From: Cyclobacteriaceae bacterium
GTDB lineage: Bacteria > Bacteroidota > Bacteroidia > Cytophagales > Cyclobacteriaceae
Length of the DNA: 61,748 nt
NCBI GenBank assembly: GCA_022841475.1
Contig: JALHRJ010000024.1
Span: forward strand, 1 to 61,748
Direction of reading: 5' to 3'
Translations under genes and position numbers: made by a program
Part shown: piece by piece, positions 25,462 to 34,022 of the stretch
Layout: each line of letters opens with the position of its first letter
Numbering within the stretch: position 1 is the first letter of the stretch
The notes under the pieces: model-generated
Told to the model about the DNA's origin: nothing
Database searches by the model: none
What the model saw: the letters and a program-made list of their open reading frames with translations, nothing else

Positions 25462-26361
25462 ATGAAAAATACAATTGTAAAGGCTTTCTCCGGTCTGGCC
25501 GTTATCTTTTTAGTATTTCTGACTTCGTGTACGGATGACAAGTTTGACCTGAGTGTCAATGATTCAGAAAATGTAGAAAATGAAGCCGCAACGGATGGCT
25601 ATTTTGAAGATGCCGATGACATGGCAACCTTAGCCGTTTCAGCAGATGCATCTACAGCCAGCGGATCAAGAGTATCGGCTAGTGGACGGGGTGGCGTTAA
25701 GCCCAACGGTGATTTACGTTTCAATTGTGCAGCTGTTACGTTTGAATTTGCAGCAGACAATAGTACCACAACTCCGCATGGCTACATCACGATCGATTTT
25801 GGAACTGGCTGTACCGATGCCAAAGGAAATGTGCGCAAGGGAATCATGGTTGTTGAGTTTATTGGCAAACGTTTCTTATCGGGATCTAAAATCATAACCA
25901 CGTTTGATGGGTACTCTATTAATGACGTTCAGATAGAAGGAACCCGCACCGTTACCAATGTGACGGGAAGCACAGAAGCAAGTCCTAAATTCTCTATCGT
26001 ACTGGAGGGTGGTAAAGCAACCTGGCCTGATGGTTCAACAGCAACCCGCGAGGTAAATCGCACCCGTGAATGGATAAGAGGAACCAACCCTTTACAAGAT
26101 GAGTGGATAGTGGATGGCACCGCAGCCGGTACTAACCGAAGTGGCGGGGTTTATCAGGTGGATATCACAACACCCCTGGTGTACAAACGTGAGTGCGCGA
26201 TCAATAACAAAGTATTCATGGCTGTGGAAGGAGTAAAAGTGTTAACAGTAGATAACAACAAAGTAATTACCATCGATTATGGAACCGGTGAGTGCGATAA
26301 AATCGTGACCGTTACAATCAATGGTCAATCACGAACCGTAGAAGTAAAGGGTAATATTTAA
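25462..26361 (+). CDS. Lipoprotein with two similar beta modules, unknown function
   Basis: 299 residues. The signal ends at VFLTSC (Cys 23). An acidic, Ser/Ala-rich linker (residues 24-85) precedes a beta-rich region. Two stretches are alike: YITIDFGTGCTDAKG (near residue 112) and VITIDYGTGECDKIV (near 270), which suggests an internal duplication or a strand-swapped repeat. I do not recognise the family. The gene is followed closely by a 130-bp inverted-repeat element that may serve as its terminator. Confidence 0.75.
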   Translation: MKNTIVKAFSGLAVIFLVFLTSCTDDKFDLSVNDSENVENEAATDGYFEDADDMATLAVSADASTASGSRVSASGRGGVKPNGDLRFNCAAVTFEFAADNSTTTPHGYITIDFGTGCTDAKGNVRKGIMVVEFIGKRFLSGSKIITTFDGYSINDVQIEGTRTVTNVTGSTEASPKFSIVLEGGKATWPDGSTATREVNRTREWIRGTNPLQDEWIVDGTAAGTNRSGGVYQVDITTPLVYKRECAINNKVFMAVEGVKVLTVDNNKVITIDYGTGECDKIVTVTINGQSRTVEVKGNI

Positions 26362-26380
26362 GAATGTAAGATTTAAGAGG

Positions 26381-26518
26381 AGGCTGTCTCAAAAGTCGTC
26401 CGTCATCGTCAAGCCTCAGGCCTGACGATCCCAGATATGAGAGGTAGAATGGGATTCCGGCTCAAGGGCCGGAATGACATTTCAACCCCAATTGACTTTT
26501 AAGACAGCCTTTTTTTTA
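26381..26518. repeat. MITE/REP-like 130-bp inverted-repeat element with terminal T run
   Basis: The ends AGGCTGTCTCAAAAGTC (26381-26397) and GACTTTTAAGACAGCCT (26494-26510) are inverted copies with 16 of 17 bases matching. Inside are two further hairpins: TCGTCA...TGACGA with GCC/GGC arms around 26407-26429, and ATTCCGGC / GCCGGAAT (26454-26475). A T run follows to 26518. No ORF is inside. It may terminate the lipoprotein transcript, but the nested design is that of a non-autonomous mobile element. Confidence 0.65.
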
Positions 26519-26549
26519 CTCGGTAAGTAAAATCAATATCATTTTTAAC

Positions 26550-29018
26550 CTACCGGTAGTATATGACATCACACTCCGGGTGACTGGCCTTAAAGTTTTC
26601 TATAACGCGATTGGGAATTTTGGTATTAAAACATTTCAGCGTCTTTAAGGGAAGATTGTCCAGCGCACTGAGTTTATTAACATTGGTGTTCGAACAATCC
26701 AGGTAGGTGAGGTTTTCCATTTTCTCCAGGGCATCCAGTCTTTTGATTTGTGTACCCGCACAATTGAGTTTGGTTAACTTTTTCAGTTTCCACAACTCAT
26801 ACACATCATCAATAGGTGTATTGGAAACATCAAGATCTTCCAACTCCGTTAGCACAACTAATGACTTAATGTCTTTAATAGGACTGTTGGTTGCATGCAG
26901 GGATTTGAGGGTATGAATATTTTCGGGCAGGGTGATCGTAGTAATCGAGGTTCCCGAAAAGTGAAGCTCCTGTAAACGAATGTATTCGCTCAGTGCGGCA
27001 AGATCGCTGATCGGGGCGTTGTTAATTTCAAGTGTTGGTTGTTCAATGAGTGTATGGAGTTTTTCCCGCGAAGCATCGGGGTTGGCGCCAAGCTGCTTCG
27101 TGAATACTTGCTGCCAGGTTTCAGAAAGGTTGCTCCACCACGTTTTCAGCGTAGCTGTCTTGTACACCAATAAACAAGCAGGATTTAATTTCAGGAAAGC
27201 AGCAGCAACGTCATCGGTGATACCGGAGTTATCCGCATAGAAATGCTTCAGGTTTTTGAATGTTAACTTTTCTATATTTTTTATTTGGCTGTCATCTGCT
27301 TTTAAGGATGTCAGGTGTTTCAGTGTACCCAGCACAGAAAGCTCACTTACATTTGTGCCGCTGATATCGAGATAGGTGATTTCAGAAAGATCACGAAGAG
27401 GTTCCAGATCTGAAATCGATGTCTTGTTGGCAAGCAGGACTTTAAGTTTTGTTAACCGGGTGAGTGGTTCAAGATCAAGGTTCTGATCGCCACGCAGGTT
27501 AATGGAATCAAGCAAGGGAATGATGGCCAATTCTTCCTTGGTGGGATTCCCTTCCAGCCCGGCCGATCTAGAAAAAATAGTTTGCCAATCTGGCGAGAGC
27601 TGATTCCACCATACTTTCAAATCTTCGGAATCAAAGATGACAAGCACCTTGGGATGTAACACCATAAATGCATTGGCAGCTTCCTGATTGATACCGGTAT
27701 TGTCACAATAAATTTTTTCCAAATGCTCAAGTTTTTGCAACGGAGCAAGATCGGAGACTGCCGTATGATTAATGGAAAGTGTCTCCAAGCTTTCAATGGA
27801 ACCCAGCCCTGCCAACGTACGAATCTTTGTACTGTCCAGCGTAAGCTTCGTAAGCATCCGCAGGTTTTTTAGTGGTTCAACATCTTCCACTAGCGTATTG
27901 GATAACGTTAATTCCGTGATCGTCAAAAGATTTTCAAAAGGAGTGAGGCTGGTAATTTTTGTATTACTGACATCTACCTCTTGCAATGCCACCAGTTTGG
28001 CAAGCGGCATCCAGTTGCTAACCTGGGTTCCTCGCATTTCGAGGTGTTTTAATGCCGGCATTTTTTCCAATACGGTGATATCAACCACGGCCGTGTTGTT
28101 CATCATCAACCGGCTTATCTTATTAGAATATTTTAAGGGCGATAAATCTGTAAGGGAAGTATGGGCGATGTTTAACTCAACCAACTCCGTAAGATTGCGG
28201 ATGGGCGTAAGATCGCTCACGGGTGTGCCTGACAGATTGAGCGAAGTAAGGTTAATCAATTGAGCAAGCGGTGTAAGATCCTGAATGTTACTATTATTGC
28301 TAATGTCTAATTCGGTGAGCGAGGCCATCGTCTTGAGGTCGGTCAGGGTAGCGCTATCCGAGAGGATAAGTCTTTCCGTGAATACAGATTTCCATTCCGC
28401 TGGCATCTCCTTCCACCAACTCAGCAAGGCTACCTTCTCATCAAACTCGTGCGTATAAAGGCTTACGATTTTAAGATCCTGATCAACAGGATTGTAATTG
28501 ATCTCTATGTATCGGGCAAGCGTTGAATTTACCGGTGTGAGGTCAACGGTATTCCCTTTCAGGTTTCGGGTAGTGGTGACTTTATAAAACGTTTGACCAT
28601 CGGGTAGGGTACTGGTGGTAATATCTTCAATGGTAAATTCAAACCTTACATCGTGGAAAAAGAAATTCACATCTTTCAGGTATGCCACTACGTCTTTATT
28701 GGTAATAACCTTCCGTTCATTATCCAGATCATCTTCCACCTGCACTTTTGAATCGCGGAAGATCTTCGCATAACTTTCTGTGATCACTATTTCTTTGTCG
28801 CGTATGGGGGTGCTGCTATTGCCCAGAGTGTTGAGCATAAATTCCAGGAAGGCCACCATATCCCGAACTTTTTTTTCATCCGCAGCCAGATCAGGTTTCG
28901 TTACCACAGGTTTTGTGTCAACAACTTTTGCTGGTTTCTTAGTCGGTTTTTTTTGTGCCAATACCGGAAGCGAACAAACAAACAGCACGAGCACCAGCAA
29001 CCAGTTATTTCGTCTCAT
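26550..29018 (-). CDS. Secreted leucine-rich-repeat protein with three WW...W...F separator modules
   Basis: 822 residues from the ATG at 29018 (the frame is open to 29054, but the 29018 start gives the signal peptide MRRNNWLLVLVLFVCSLPVLAQ). A lysine/proline linker and an N-terminal alpha/beta domain (about 60-200) precede 20 or more LRRs of the SDS22 type (LTSLNLSGTPVSDLTPIRNL). Three helical separators divide the LRRs: WWKEMPAEWKSVF, WWNQLSPDWQTIF and WWSNLSETWQQVF, near ORF residues 213, 482 and 638. It is the last gene of a four-gene operon and overlaps the upstream gene by 14 bases. Confidence 0.88.
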   Translation of the reverse strand: MRRNNWLLVLVLFVCSLPVLAQKKPTKKPAKVVDTKPVVTKPDLAADEKKVRDMVAFLEFMLNTLGNSSTPIRDKEIVITESYAKIFRDSKVQVEDDLDNERKVITNKDVVAYLKDVNFFFHDVRFEFTIEDITTSTLPDGQTFYKVTTTRNLKGNTVDLTPVNSTLARYIEINYNPVDQDLKIVSLYTHEFDEKVALLSWWKEMPAEWKSVFTERLILSDSATLTDLKTMASLTELDISNNSNIQDLTPLAQLINLTSLNLSGTPVSDLTPIRNLTELVELNIAHTSLTDLSPLKYSNKISRLMMNNTAVVDITVLEKMPALKHLEMRGTQVSNWMPLAKLVALQEVDVSNTKITSLTPFENLLTITELTLSNTLVEDVEPLKNLRMLTKLTLDSTKIRTLAGLGSIESLETLSINHTAVSDLAPLQKLEHLEKIYCDNTGINQEAANAFMVLHPKVLVIFDSEDLKVWWNQLSPDWQTIFSRSAGLEGNPTKEELAIIPLLDSINLRGDQNLDLEPLTRLTKLKVLLANKTSISDLEPLRDLSEITYLDISGTNVSELSVLGTLKHLTSLKADDSQIKNIEKLTFKNLKHFYADNSGITDDVAAAFLKLNPACLLVYKTATLKTWWSNLSETWQQVFTKQLGANPDASREKLHTLIEQPTLEINNAPISDLAALSEYIRLQELHFSGTSITTITLPENIHTLKSLHATNSPIKDIKSLVVLTELEDLDVSNTPIDDVYELWKLKKLTKLNCAGTQIKRLDALEKMENLTYLDCSNTNVNKLSALDNLPLKTLKCFNTKIPNRVIENFKASHPECDVIYYR

Positions 29019-29835
29019 GGAATAAATATCTTTGCAAGAGAATCTTTTCAGCATCCGTATTTAATTTTACAAGATTAGAAATCAGCCAACCGGTGTTGTA
29101 GCCGGGCCTGTTAAAGTCGGCCAGTTCAAAATACCAACCATCTACCTGAAAGAAATGAAATTTCACTTCGCGAACGGATTTGAATTTCAAAATTCCCTTT
29201 TTGAATTCGTATAGAAATACAGAAAGATGATCGGGTATAAAACGCTTAACCGTATACTGACTAATACTATCACTTTTATTAAATGCCTTATGTAGGTTCA
29301 TGAAATCTAATTCATGACTTAGTGGATGAAGAAACCTCCCAACCTTGGTTGTGTCGCGATCAAAGTAGGGAAGGTACATTTCGGCATGCACTTTTCGAAT
29401 CACCCATTTGTAGCCCAGATGATCTTTTTCCAGTTCCATAAATAGTGTAATCGGCTGCTCTTTGCCGTTAGCTGTAAACACTGCCGACACTTCAGAGAAC
29501 CACTGAGGTCCGTGAAAATTCAGAAAAGAGGGAACGTCACGCTCCACTACCTGATTTACGAATTCAGTCTTGAGCGATGTATTGATTCCCTTGTTATTTT
29601 CATCAAACAGAACGCTGAAATATTTCTTTCGGAGTTTAGCACTTCGATAGGCTTTGTCTTGCGATGTATAGCGGTTTCCTTTTTCATCCTCTTCTCCGTT
29701 GAAGCGTCTGAAAAACTGATTCACCTGTTTGGATTCGGCAAAGAGTTTACTTTCATCAGTCATATCATCCACCAACTGGGCCTGCAGGTGAAATGAAAAA
29801 AGTATCCATACGGAAAGCAGGTAACTCACTTTCAT
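29005..29835 (-). CDS. Secreted protein of unknown function (operon with LRR protein)
   Basis: 276 residues with a signal peptide (MKVSYLLSVWILFSFHLQAQ). The body contains VVERDVPSFLNFHGPQWFSEVSAVFTANGKEQPITLFME and a C-terminal segment ELADFNRPGYNTGWLISNLVKL. The general layout (a helix with a Tyr/Phe-Leu core followed by a long sheet) resembles the N-terminal domain of the LRR protein and suggests an NTF2-like fold. No catalytic motif is seen. Its 3' end overlaps the LRR gene start. Confidence 0.75.
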   Translation of the reverse strand: MKVSYLLSVWILFSFHLQAQLVDDMTDESKLFAESKQVNQFFRRFNGEEDEKGNRYTSQDKAYRSAKLRKKYFSVLFDENNKGINTSLKTEFVNQVVERDVPSFLNFHGPQWFSEVSAVFTANGKEQPITLFMELEKDHLGYKWVIRKVHAEMYLPYFDRDTTKVGRFLHPLSHELDFMNLHKAFNKSDSISQYTVKRFIPDHLSVFLYEFKKGILKFKSVREVKFHFFQVDGWYFELADFNRPGYNTGWLISNLVKLNTDAEKILLQRYLFHETK

Positions 29836-29929
29836 AGTAACTAGTTGGATTTAAAAAGGCTACAGGCTTCCCACATTACCAAAACCCCTTTTCGCAGCAA
29901 GTTGCCCGTAGCCTAAAATCGTTGAATGC

Positions 29930-30511
29930 CTATGCTCCTGTTTCTGTTACCCTGATATCGCCCAGCAGTACATCCCAAAATTCAATCACCCTTCCCTGTA
30001 TCTGCGTTTTCTTGCGCTCCACATAAATTGTAATATCTTTTTTGGTGGTGTCTTTGTATTTCATGCCATCATCCGATTCGCCTTCAAAACGTTGATAAAT
30101 GGTAATCACACCTACATAACGTCCATCGGGTTGACGTTCCAGGTCACTGATGTAATGAATATCATACCACTTAATGGTTACGCGATCATAGTTCAATGCC
30201 ACCAGGTGTTCAAAGTACTTGCGTACTTTGTAATACGTAACCTCCTGACTGGAAAGTGAGGATACACCCATTTCACTGCCCGGAGTAAAAAGTTCTTCGG
30301 CCCGATCCATTACGCGGGTAGCCTCGGAGAATGCTGTTTCTTTATTGCCAATGATGCTGATGTATTTACTCAGGTCCCGCACTTTTTCAAGCGCCAGCGA
30401 GTCGATGGCCAGTTTCCGTGCCGGGCTCACCTCACCCGTCTGCGCCATCAGCGTGGACGACAGTAGCATGCAAAGAAGTAACGTGGATAAAGTAACAGGA
30501 GATTTATTCAT
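29930..30511 (-). CDS. Secreted protein of unknown function, possible NTF2-like fold
   Basis: 193 residues with a signal peptide (SPVTLSTLLLCMLLSSTLMAQ). After a helical stretch the pattern VRKYFEHLVALNYDRVTIKWYDIHYI, then PDGRYVGVITIYQRFEG, is like that of the LRR protein's N-terminal domain (VAYLKDVNFFFHDVRFEFTIEDI, then PDGQTFYKVTTTRNLKG). The same operon as the lipoprotein upstream and two genes downstream. No enzyme motif. Confidence 0.75.
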   Translation of the reverse strand: MNKSPVTLSTLLLCMLLSSTLMAQTGEVSPARKLAIDSLALEKVRDLSKYISIIGNKETAFSEATRVMDRAEELFTPGSEMGVSSLSSQEVTYYKVRKYFEHLVALNYDRVTIKWYDIHYISDLERQPDGRYVGVITIYQRFEGESDDGMKYKDTTKKDITIYVERKKTQIQGRVIEFWDVLLGDIRVTETGA

Positions 30512-30548
30512 GGTTAAAAATTTTTGAATGTAAAGACTTGGTTCAGTT

Positions 30549-31082
30549 TCAAAGGGGTTTCCTTACTTCTACTTCGGTTATTTTACCAGCGCTGTCCATT
30601 TTTACGTTCGAGATCCGGTTACTATTCTTCTTCTGATCTTTAATGTAATTGAGATAGTCCCTGATGGTCGTGGGCCGGTCATAATCTTTCTGGCCACCTT
30701 CTTCACTGATTACGATCAGCACGGGTGTTTCCGGAGAGGCGAAGAGCGTAAGGGCATCCGCAATGGTGGCGTTGGCCGCGGCTACGGTACTGGCCTGTGC
30801 GGTGGCTTCAAAATAATTATTCACGCGCGTGTTGATGGCAGCATCGGCAGGTTCGTTGGCACGGGCTGCTTCGGCTTTTCTTTGCGCTTCTGCTTCGGCT
30901 TCTTTGCGTGCTGATTCGGCATCTCTTTCCTTCTGCGCTGCTGCTTCCTGTTCCATGCGGGCTTTTTCACCGGCCAGGTACGAGGCTTCCATCGCTTTCT
31001 TTTTGCTTTGGCAACCAAAGGCGCTGAGAATAAGCATTACAACCAACAGGGCAAGGGTAGATGACTTTCCGGGGTTCTTCAT
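30549..31082 (-). CDS. Lipoprotein with Ala/Glu-rich coiled coil
   Basis: 177 residues. The lipobox is SAFGC (Cys 24). Residues 30-75 are an Ala/Glu/Lys/Arg coiled coil (KARMEQEAAAQKERDAESA). The remaining 100 residues contain INTRVNNYFEATAQ and IRDYLNYIKDQKKNSNRISNVKMD, again resembling the small domain found in the next genes. First gene of the four-gene operon; 37 bases separate it from the next. Confidence 0.75.
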   Translation of the reverse strand: MKNPGKSSTLALLVVMLILSAFGCQSKKKAMEASYLAGEKARMEQEAAAQKERDAESARKEAEAEAQRKAEAARANEPADAAINTRVNNYFEATAQASTVAAANATIADALTLFASPETPVLIVISEEGGQKDYDRPTTIRDYLNYIKDQKKNSNRISNVKMDSAGKITEVEVRKPL

Positions 31083-31379
31083 GAGCTACTGAATTGAGTT
31101 ATGATTTCTTAACGCTGCAACAGCACACAAAATCATACCATTGTTTGGAAAGCTCTATGGGCTAACAATTTTCCGGATGAATGATTCTAAAACCCGGTGT
31201 TCGTGTGTATTGTAATGCCAACCTGAAAAAATAATGTAGATTATTTACACAGACAATCGATTCTCTTTGTCATTCACCTTCCCATCCTGCTATCAATAGA
31301 GTAACTATTTTAACAACCGTTCAGGTAACCTTACCTTTGCTTCGTCAAGGTGCGGCTACATCATCAATTTTATACCAGT
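31083..31379. other. Divergent intergenic region
   Basis: About 297 AT-rich bases between the lipoprotein gene and the 157-residue gene. It must hold both promoters. I see no RNA gene or repeat in it. Confidence 0.4.
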
Positions 31380-31853
31380 ATGGCGGCACAACTTCCCGAT
31401 TTCCTGATCCTGGATGGAACCAAAATGGATTTGTATTCCAATCCACTCGAATCCTACTGGGACTTATATCCTAAAAAGAGACCGGTCTTTCAATCCACCG
31501 AAAGTTGTAAGCGCGGATATGTTGCAACATGGGAACTGCATGACCACCTCCTCATTCTTCGGGATATCGAAGGAAGCGTACAAAAAAGTAACTTTATCTT
31601 TTGGAAAAAAATAATCCCGTACTCATGGAAAATGTTATTTCCGAAAGTGCATGGTAATGGAGTGGTAGCTTCGTGGTTTACCGGAAAAATCCGGATCCCG
31701 CAAGGCAACAAATTATTTTATGTGCATCATGCCTATGACTCACGCTTCGAACGCGAGATCATTATCACCATCGACAAAGGCGAAGCCATCAAGACGGTGG
31801 AGTTGGATTACACACAACAAAAATTGGTGGTGGGTAATCTGGCCCCGACTTAA
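31380..31853 (+). CDS. Conserved-looking cytoplasmic protein of unknown function
   Basis: 157 residues from the ATG at 31380 (a GTG at 31350 is also in frame). There is no signal peptide. The sequence has PLESYWDLYPKKRPVF, RGYVATWELHDHLLILRDIEG, VVASWFTGKIRIPQG and YVHHAYDSRFEREIIITIDKG, a regular pattern that looks like a real conserved family I cannot name. It is divergent from the LRR operon. It ends directly at the repeat array. Confidence 0.75.
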   Translation: MAAQLPDFLILDGTKMDLYSNPLESYWDLYPKKRPVFQSTESCKRGYVATWELHDHLLILRDIEGSVQKSNFIFWKKIIPYSWKMLFPKVHGNGVVASWFTGKIRIPQGNKLFYVHHAYDSRFEREIIITIDKGEAIKTVELDYTQQKLVVGNLAPT

Positions 31854-31859
31854 AGGGTA

Positions 31860-33030
31860 GTTCAGTTGGCGGATCGTTCTTGAACTTTTTTGCCCGCCCG
31901 GATGACCAAACAGTATTTAATCTTATAAGTGAAACTTGAAGAGCGCTGGCCTGTCCGCCAGCTGGCGGATCGTTCTTGATCTTTTTTCCCCGCCCGGATG
32001 ACCAAACAATGTTTAATGAATGATTAAAACTATCCGGTCGGACGGGGTCCTTTTTTGTACCTGCCTGCTCCGCCATCTGGCGGATTCGGCATAGGCAGGT
32101 CAAGACAAAAAAGGACAAAGAATATTCATGTGATGCGTTTGTATGTAAGCAGATAGTTAGCTCGTTCGATTTCCATTAATTGCCACAATCTTATGATTGA
32201 AACCTGAAGCGCGTTGACGTATCATTCTTGATTTTTTTGATCGACTTATTAATGAAACCCAAAGCGCGTTGGCCCGTCCGCCAGCTGGCGGATCGTTCTT
32301 GATTTTTTTGGGTACTTTTTTGTATCAAGACAAAAAAGGACAAAGAAGGTTGAAGTGATCCACTTGGATTGCGTCTAAGGCAACTCGAGCGATTTTACAT
32401 TAATCGACTGAATTAAATTAATGAAACTCAAAGCGCGTTGGCCCGTCCAACAGTTGGCGGATCGTTCTTGACTTTTTTGCCCGCCCGGATGACCAAACAA
32501 TGTTTAATCTTATAAGTGAAACTTGAAGAGCGCTGGCCCGAACGAAGGGCGGGGGTGCGTAAGCATGCGGGGAGAAGCATCCTTCGTTCTTGATTTTTTT
32601 TCGTCCTTTTTTGTATCAAGACAAAAAAGGACAAAGAATATTTATTTGATGCGTTTGTATGTAAGCAGATAGTTAGCTCGTTCGATTTCCATTAATTGCC
32701 ACAATCTTATGATTGAAACCTGAAGAGCGTTGGCCCGTCCAACAGTTGGCGGATCGTTCTTGATTTTTTTGCACGCCCGGATGACCAAACAATGTTTAAT
32801 AATTGATTAAAACTATGCGGTCGGACGGGGTTAAATTAATGAAACTTGAAGAGCGCAGGCTTGTCCGCCAGCTGACGTATCGTTCTTGATTTTTTTCCCC
32901 GCCCGGATGACCAAACAATGTTTAATGATTGACTAAAACTATCCGGTCGGACGGGGTCCTTTTTTGTACCTGCCTGCTCCGCCATCTGGCGGATTCGGCA
33001 TAGGCAGGTCAAGACAAAAAAGGACAAAGA
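31860..33030. repeat. Nested interspersed repeat array (about 1.2 kb)
   Basis: At least three modules alternate. Module A (GGCGGATCGTTCTTGA, then CCGCCCGGATGACCAAACA, then TTTAAT) occurs about five times, starting near 31868, 31964, 32457, 32748 and 32871, with further partial copies of CGTTCTTGATTTTTT near 32292 and 32586. Module B, a hairpin from TCCTTTTTTGTA to GACAAAAAAGGACAAAG, occurs in long form at 32048-32120 and 32956-33028, and in short form near 32314 and 32603. Module C (GATGCGTTTGTATGTAAGC onward, about 84 bp) occurs at 32132 and 32648. Two copies carry the 16-bp palindrome TCCGCCAGCTGGCGGA (31954 and 32277). Short minus-strand ORFs here are translations of the repeat. Confidence 0.85.
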
Positions 33031-33097
33031 AAGAAAGTTTGATGCAGCCTGATTACAGATAAAGTTAGTGTGTGTATTAAATAAAGAAAACCTGACG

Positions 33098-33469
33098 CTA
33101 CGTATTCCTCCTATAACTCCTTTCCTGATACGCCTCCTTCTTCTTCTCCCTCAACTTATCCCTCACGATATACTGCATCAACCTGAACCACGTCTGGCTA
33201 TGCGCCTGGCGCACCAGAATATGTTCCAGCACCCGTTCAAAATTCGCTTTGCCAAACCGGGCAAACACCTCCATTTTCGTTAACACCCGCGGACTGTTCT
33301 CCAATTCTATCGCATACAATTCCTTCCACTTTTTAATGTTAAAGTGAAACGTATCATACAGGTAGGTCCATGTCTTCTCAATATCCTGTTCATCAAATAC
33401 CGCCCGTAGCTCATACGGCATAATGGTCTCCAGCCGCTTTTGTTCCCGTTGCATGTTTGCTGTTCCCAT
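33098..33469 (-). CDS. Hypothetical basic, helical protein
   Basis: 123 residues from the ATG at 33469 (the frame is open to 33529). It is rich in aromatic and charged residues (WTYLYDTFHFNIKKWKELYAIEL, VFARFGKANFERVLEHILV, WFRLMQYIVRDKLREKKKE) and predicted all-helical. There is no signal peptide and no family I recognise. It sits isolated between repeats at the edge of the island. Confidence 0.5.
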   Translation of the reverse strand: MGTANMQREQKRLETIMPYELRAVFDEQDIEKTWTYLYDTFHFNIKKWKELYAIELENSPRVLTKMEVFARFGKANFERVLEHILVRQAHSQTWFRLMQYIVRDKLREKKKEAYQERSYRRNT

Positions 33470-33533
33470 GGCCACAAGTATAACAAGGCGGAAGTATTCC
33501 GTGCTAATATTTTTAGCAATATTTTGCAAGTAA

Positions 33534-34022
33534 TTGAAGGATAGAAGTATAAAAAGGGGTTTAACTCAGTGTTGCCTGTCTGCCGGCTTGTCCGCCCGAA
33601 ACTTAAGTGAAGGCGGAAGCTTCAGCGTAGGCAGATCAATTAATGTTAAGGGCGTGCCCCCTCGTACCTCGGGGTCGGGCTGTGCAGGGCTCCGCTTCGC
33701 TTCGGCCCCGATTCATCGGGGCTGGCTAACGCCACCCTTACCATCCCTCACGCGGGTTGGGTATAACGCGACACGTCAATTACTTGTCCTGACTGGAGCA
33801 AAGCGGAACGTCAGGATTGTCCATTATCCATTATCAATTGTTCATTATCAATTGATTGCATAGTCATTTCCCCCCATTAAATCAACGGGAATTTCCCCGT
33901 ATCAGTACGGGAAAATCCCCATTGTAATTTCATGAGGTTTAAAGGATTTAGGTTAATTTTAGAAAGATTCTAGATATACCGATAGGTGTAAGGAACATAG
34001 TAAAGAGACTAAAGTTGTCTTA
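33534..34022. repeat. REP-like palindromic intergenic region before hsdR
   Basis: About 490 bases without a credible gene. Included are a CTGCC...GGCAG palindrome (33578-33633), a GC-rich stretch (33649-33770) with CCCCGATTCATCGGGG as a perfect stem-loop, and short iterations of TTATCAATTG / CCATTATC (33820-33860). The last 150 bases (33870-34022) are AT-rich and probably hold the hsdR promoter. A plus-strand frame at 33534-33863 has no protein-like composition. Confidence 0.6.

Noticed and set aside
29855..29916. tRNA or structured RNA between 29835 and 29930 (AGGCTAC / GTAGCCT arms)
   Set aside because: Only the outer 7-bp stem is present; there is no cloverleaf, anticodon arm or CCA end.
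31789..33027. Several short minus-strand ORFs starting MSFFVL in the repeat array
   Set aside because: They are translations of the same repeat modules, differ only as the repeats differ, and stop at module ends. No start signals or protein-like composition.
31860..33030. Possible CRISPR array
   Set aside because: Repeat units vary in length and spacing, share their spacers, and no cas gene is present.
33534..33863. Plus-strand ORF of 109 codons before hsdR
   Set aside because: It covers REP-like palindromes and low-complexity iterations, with no protein-like pattern.
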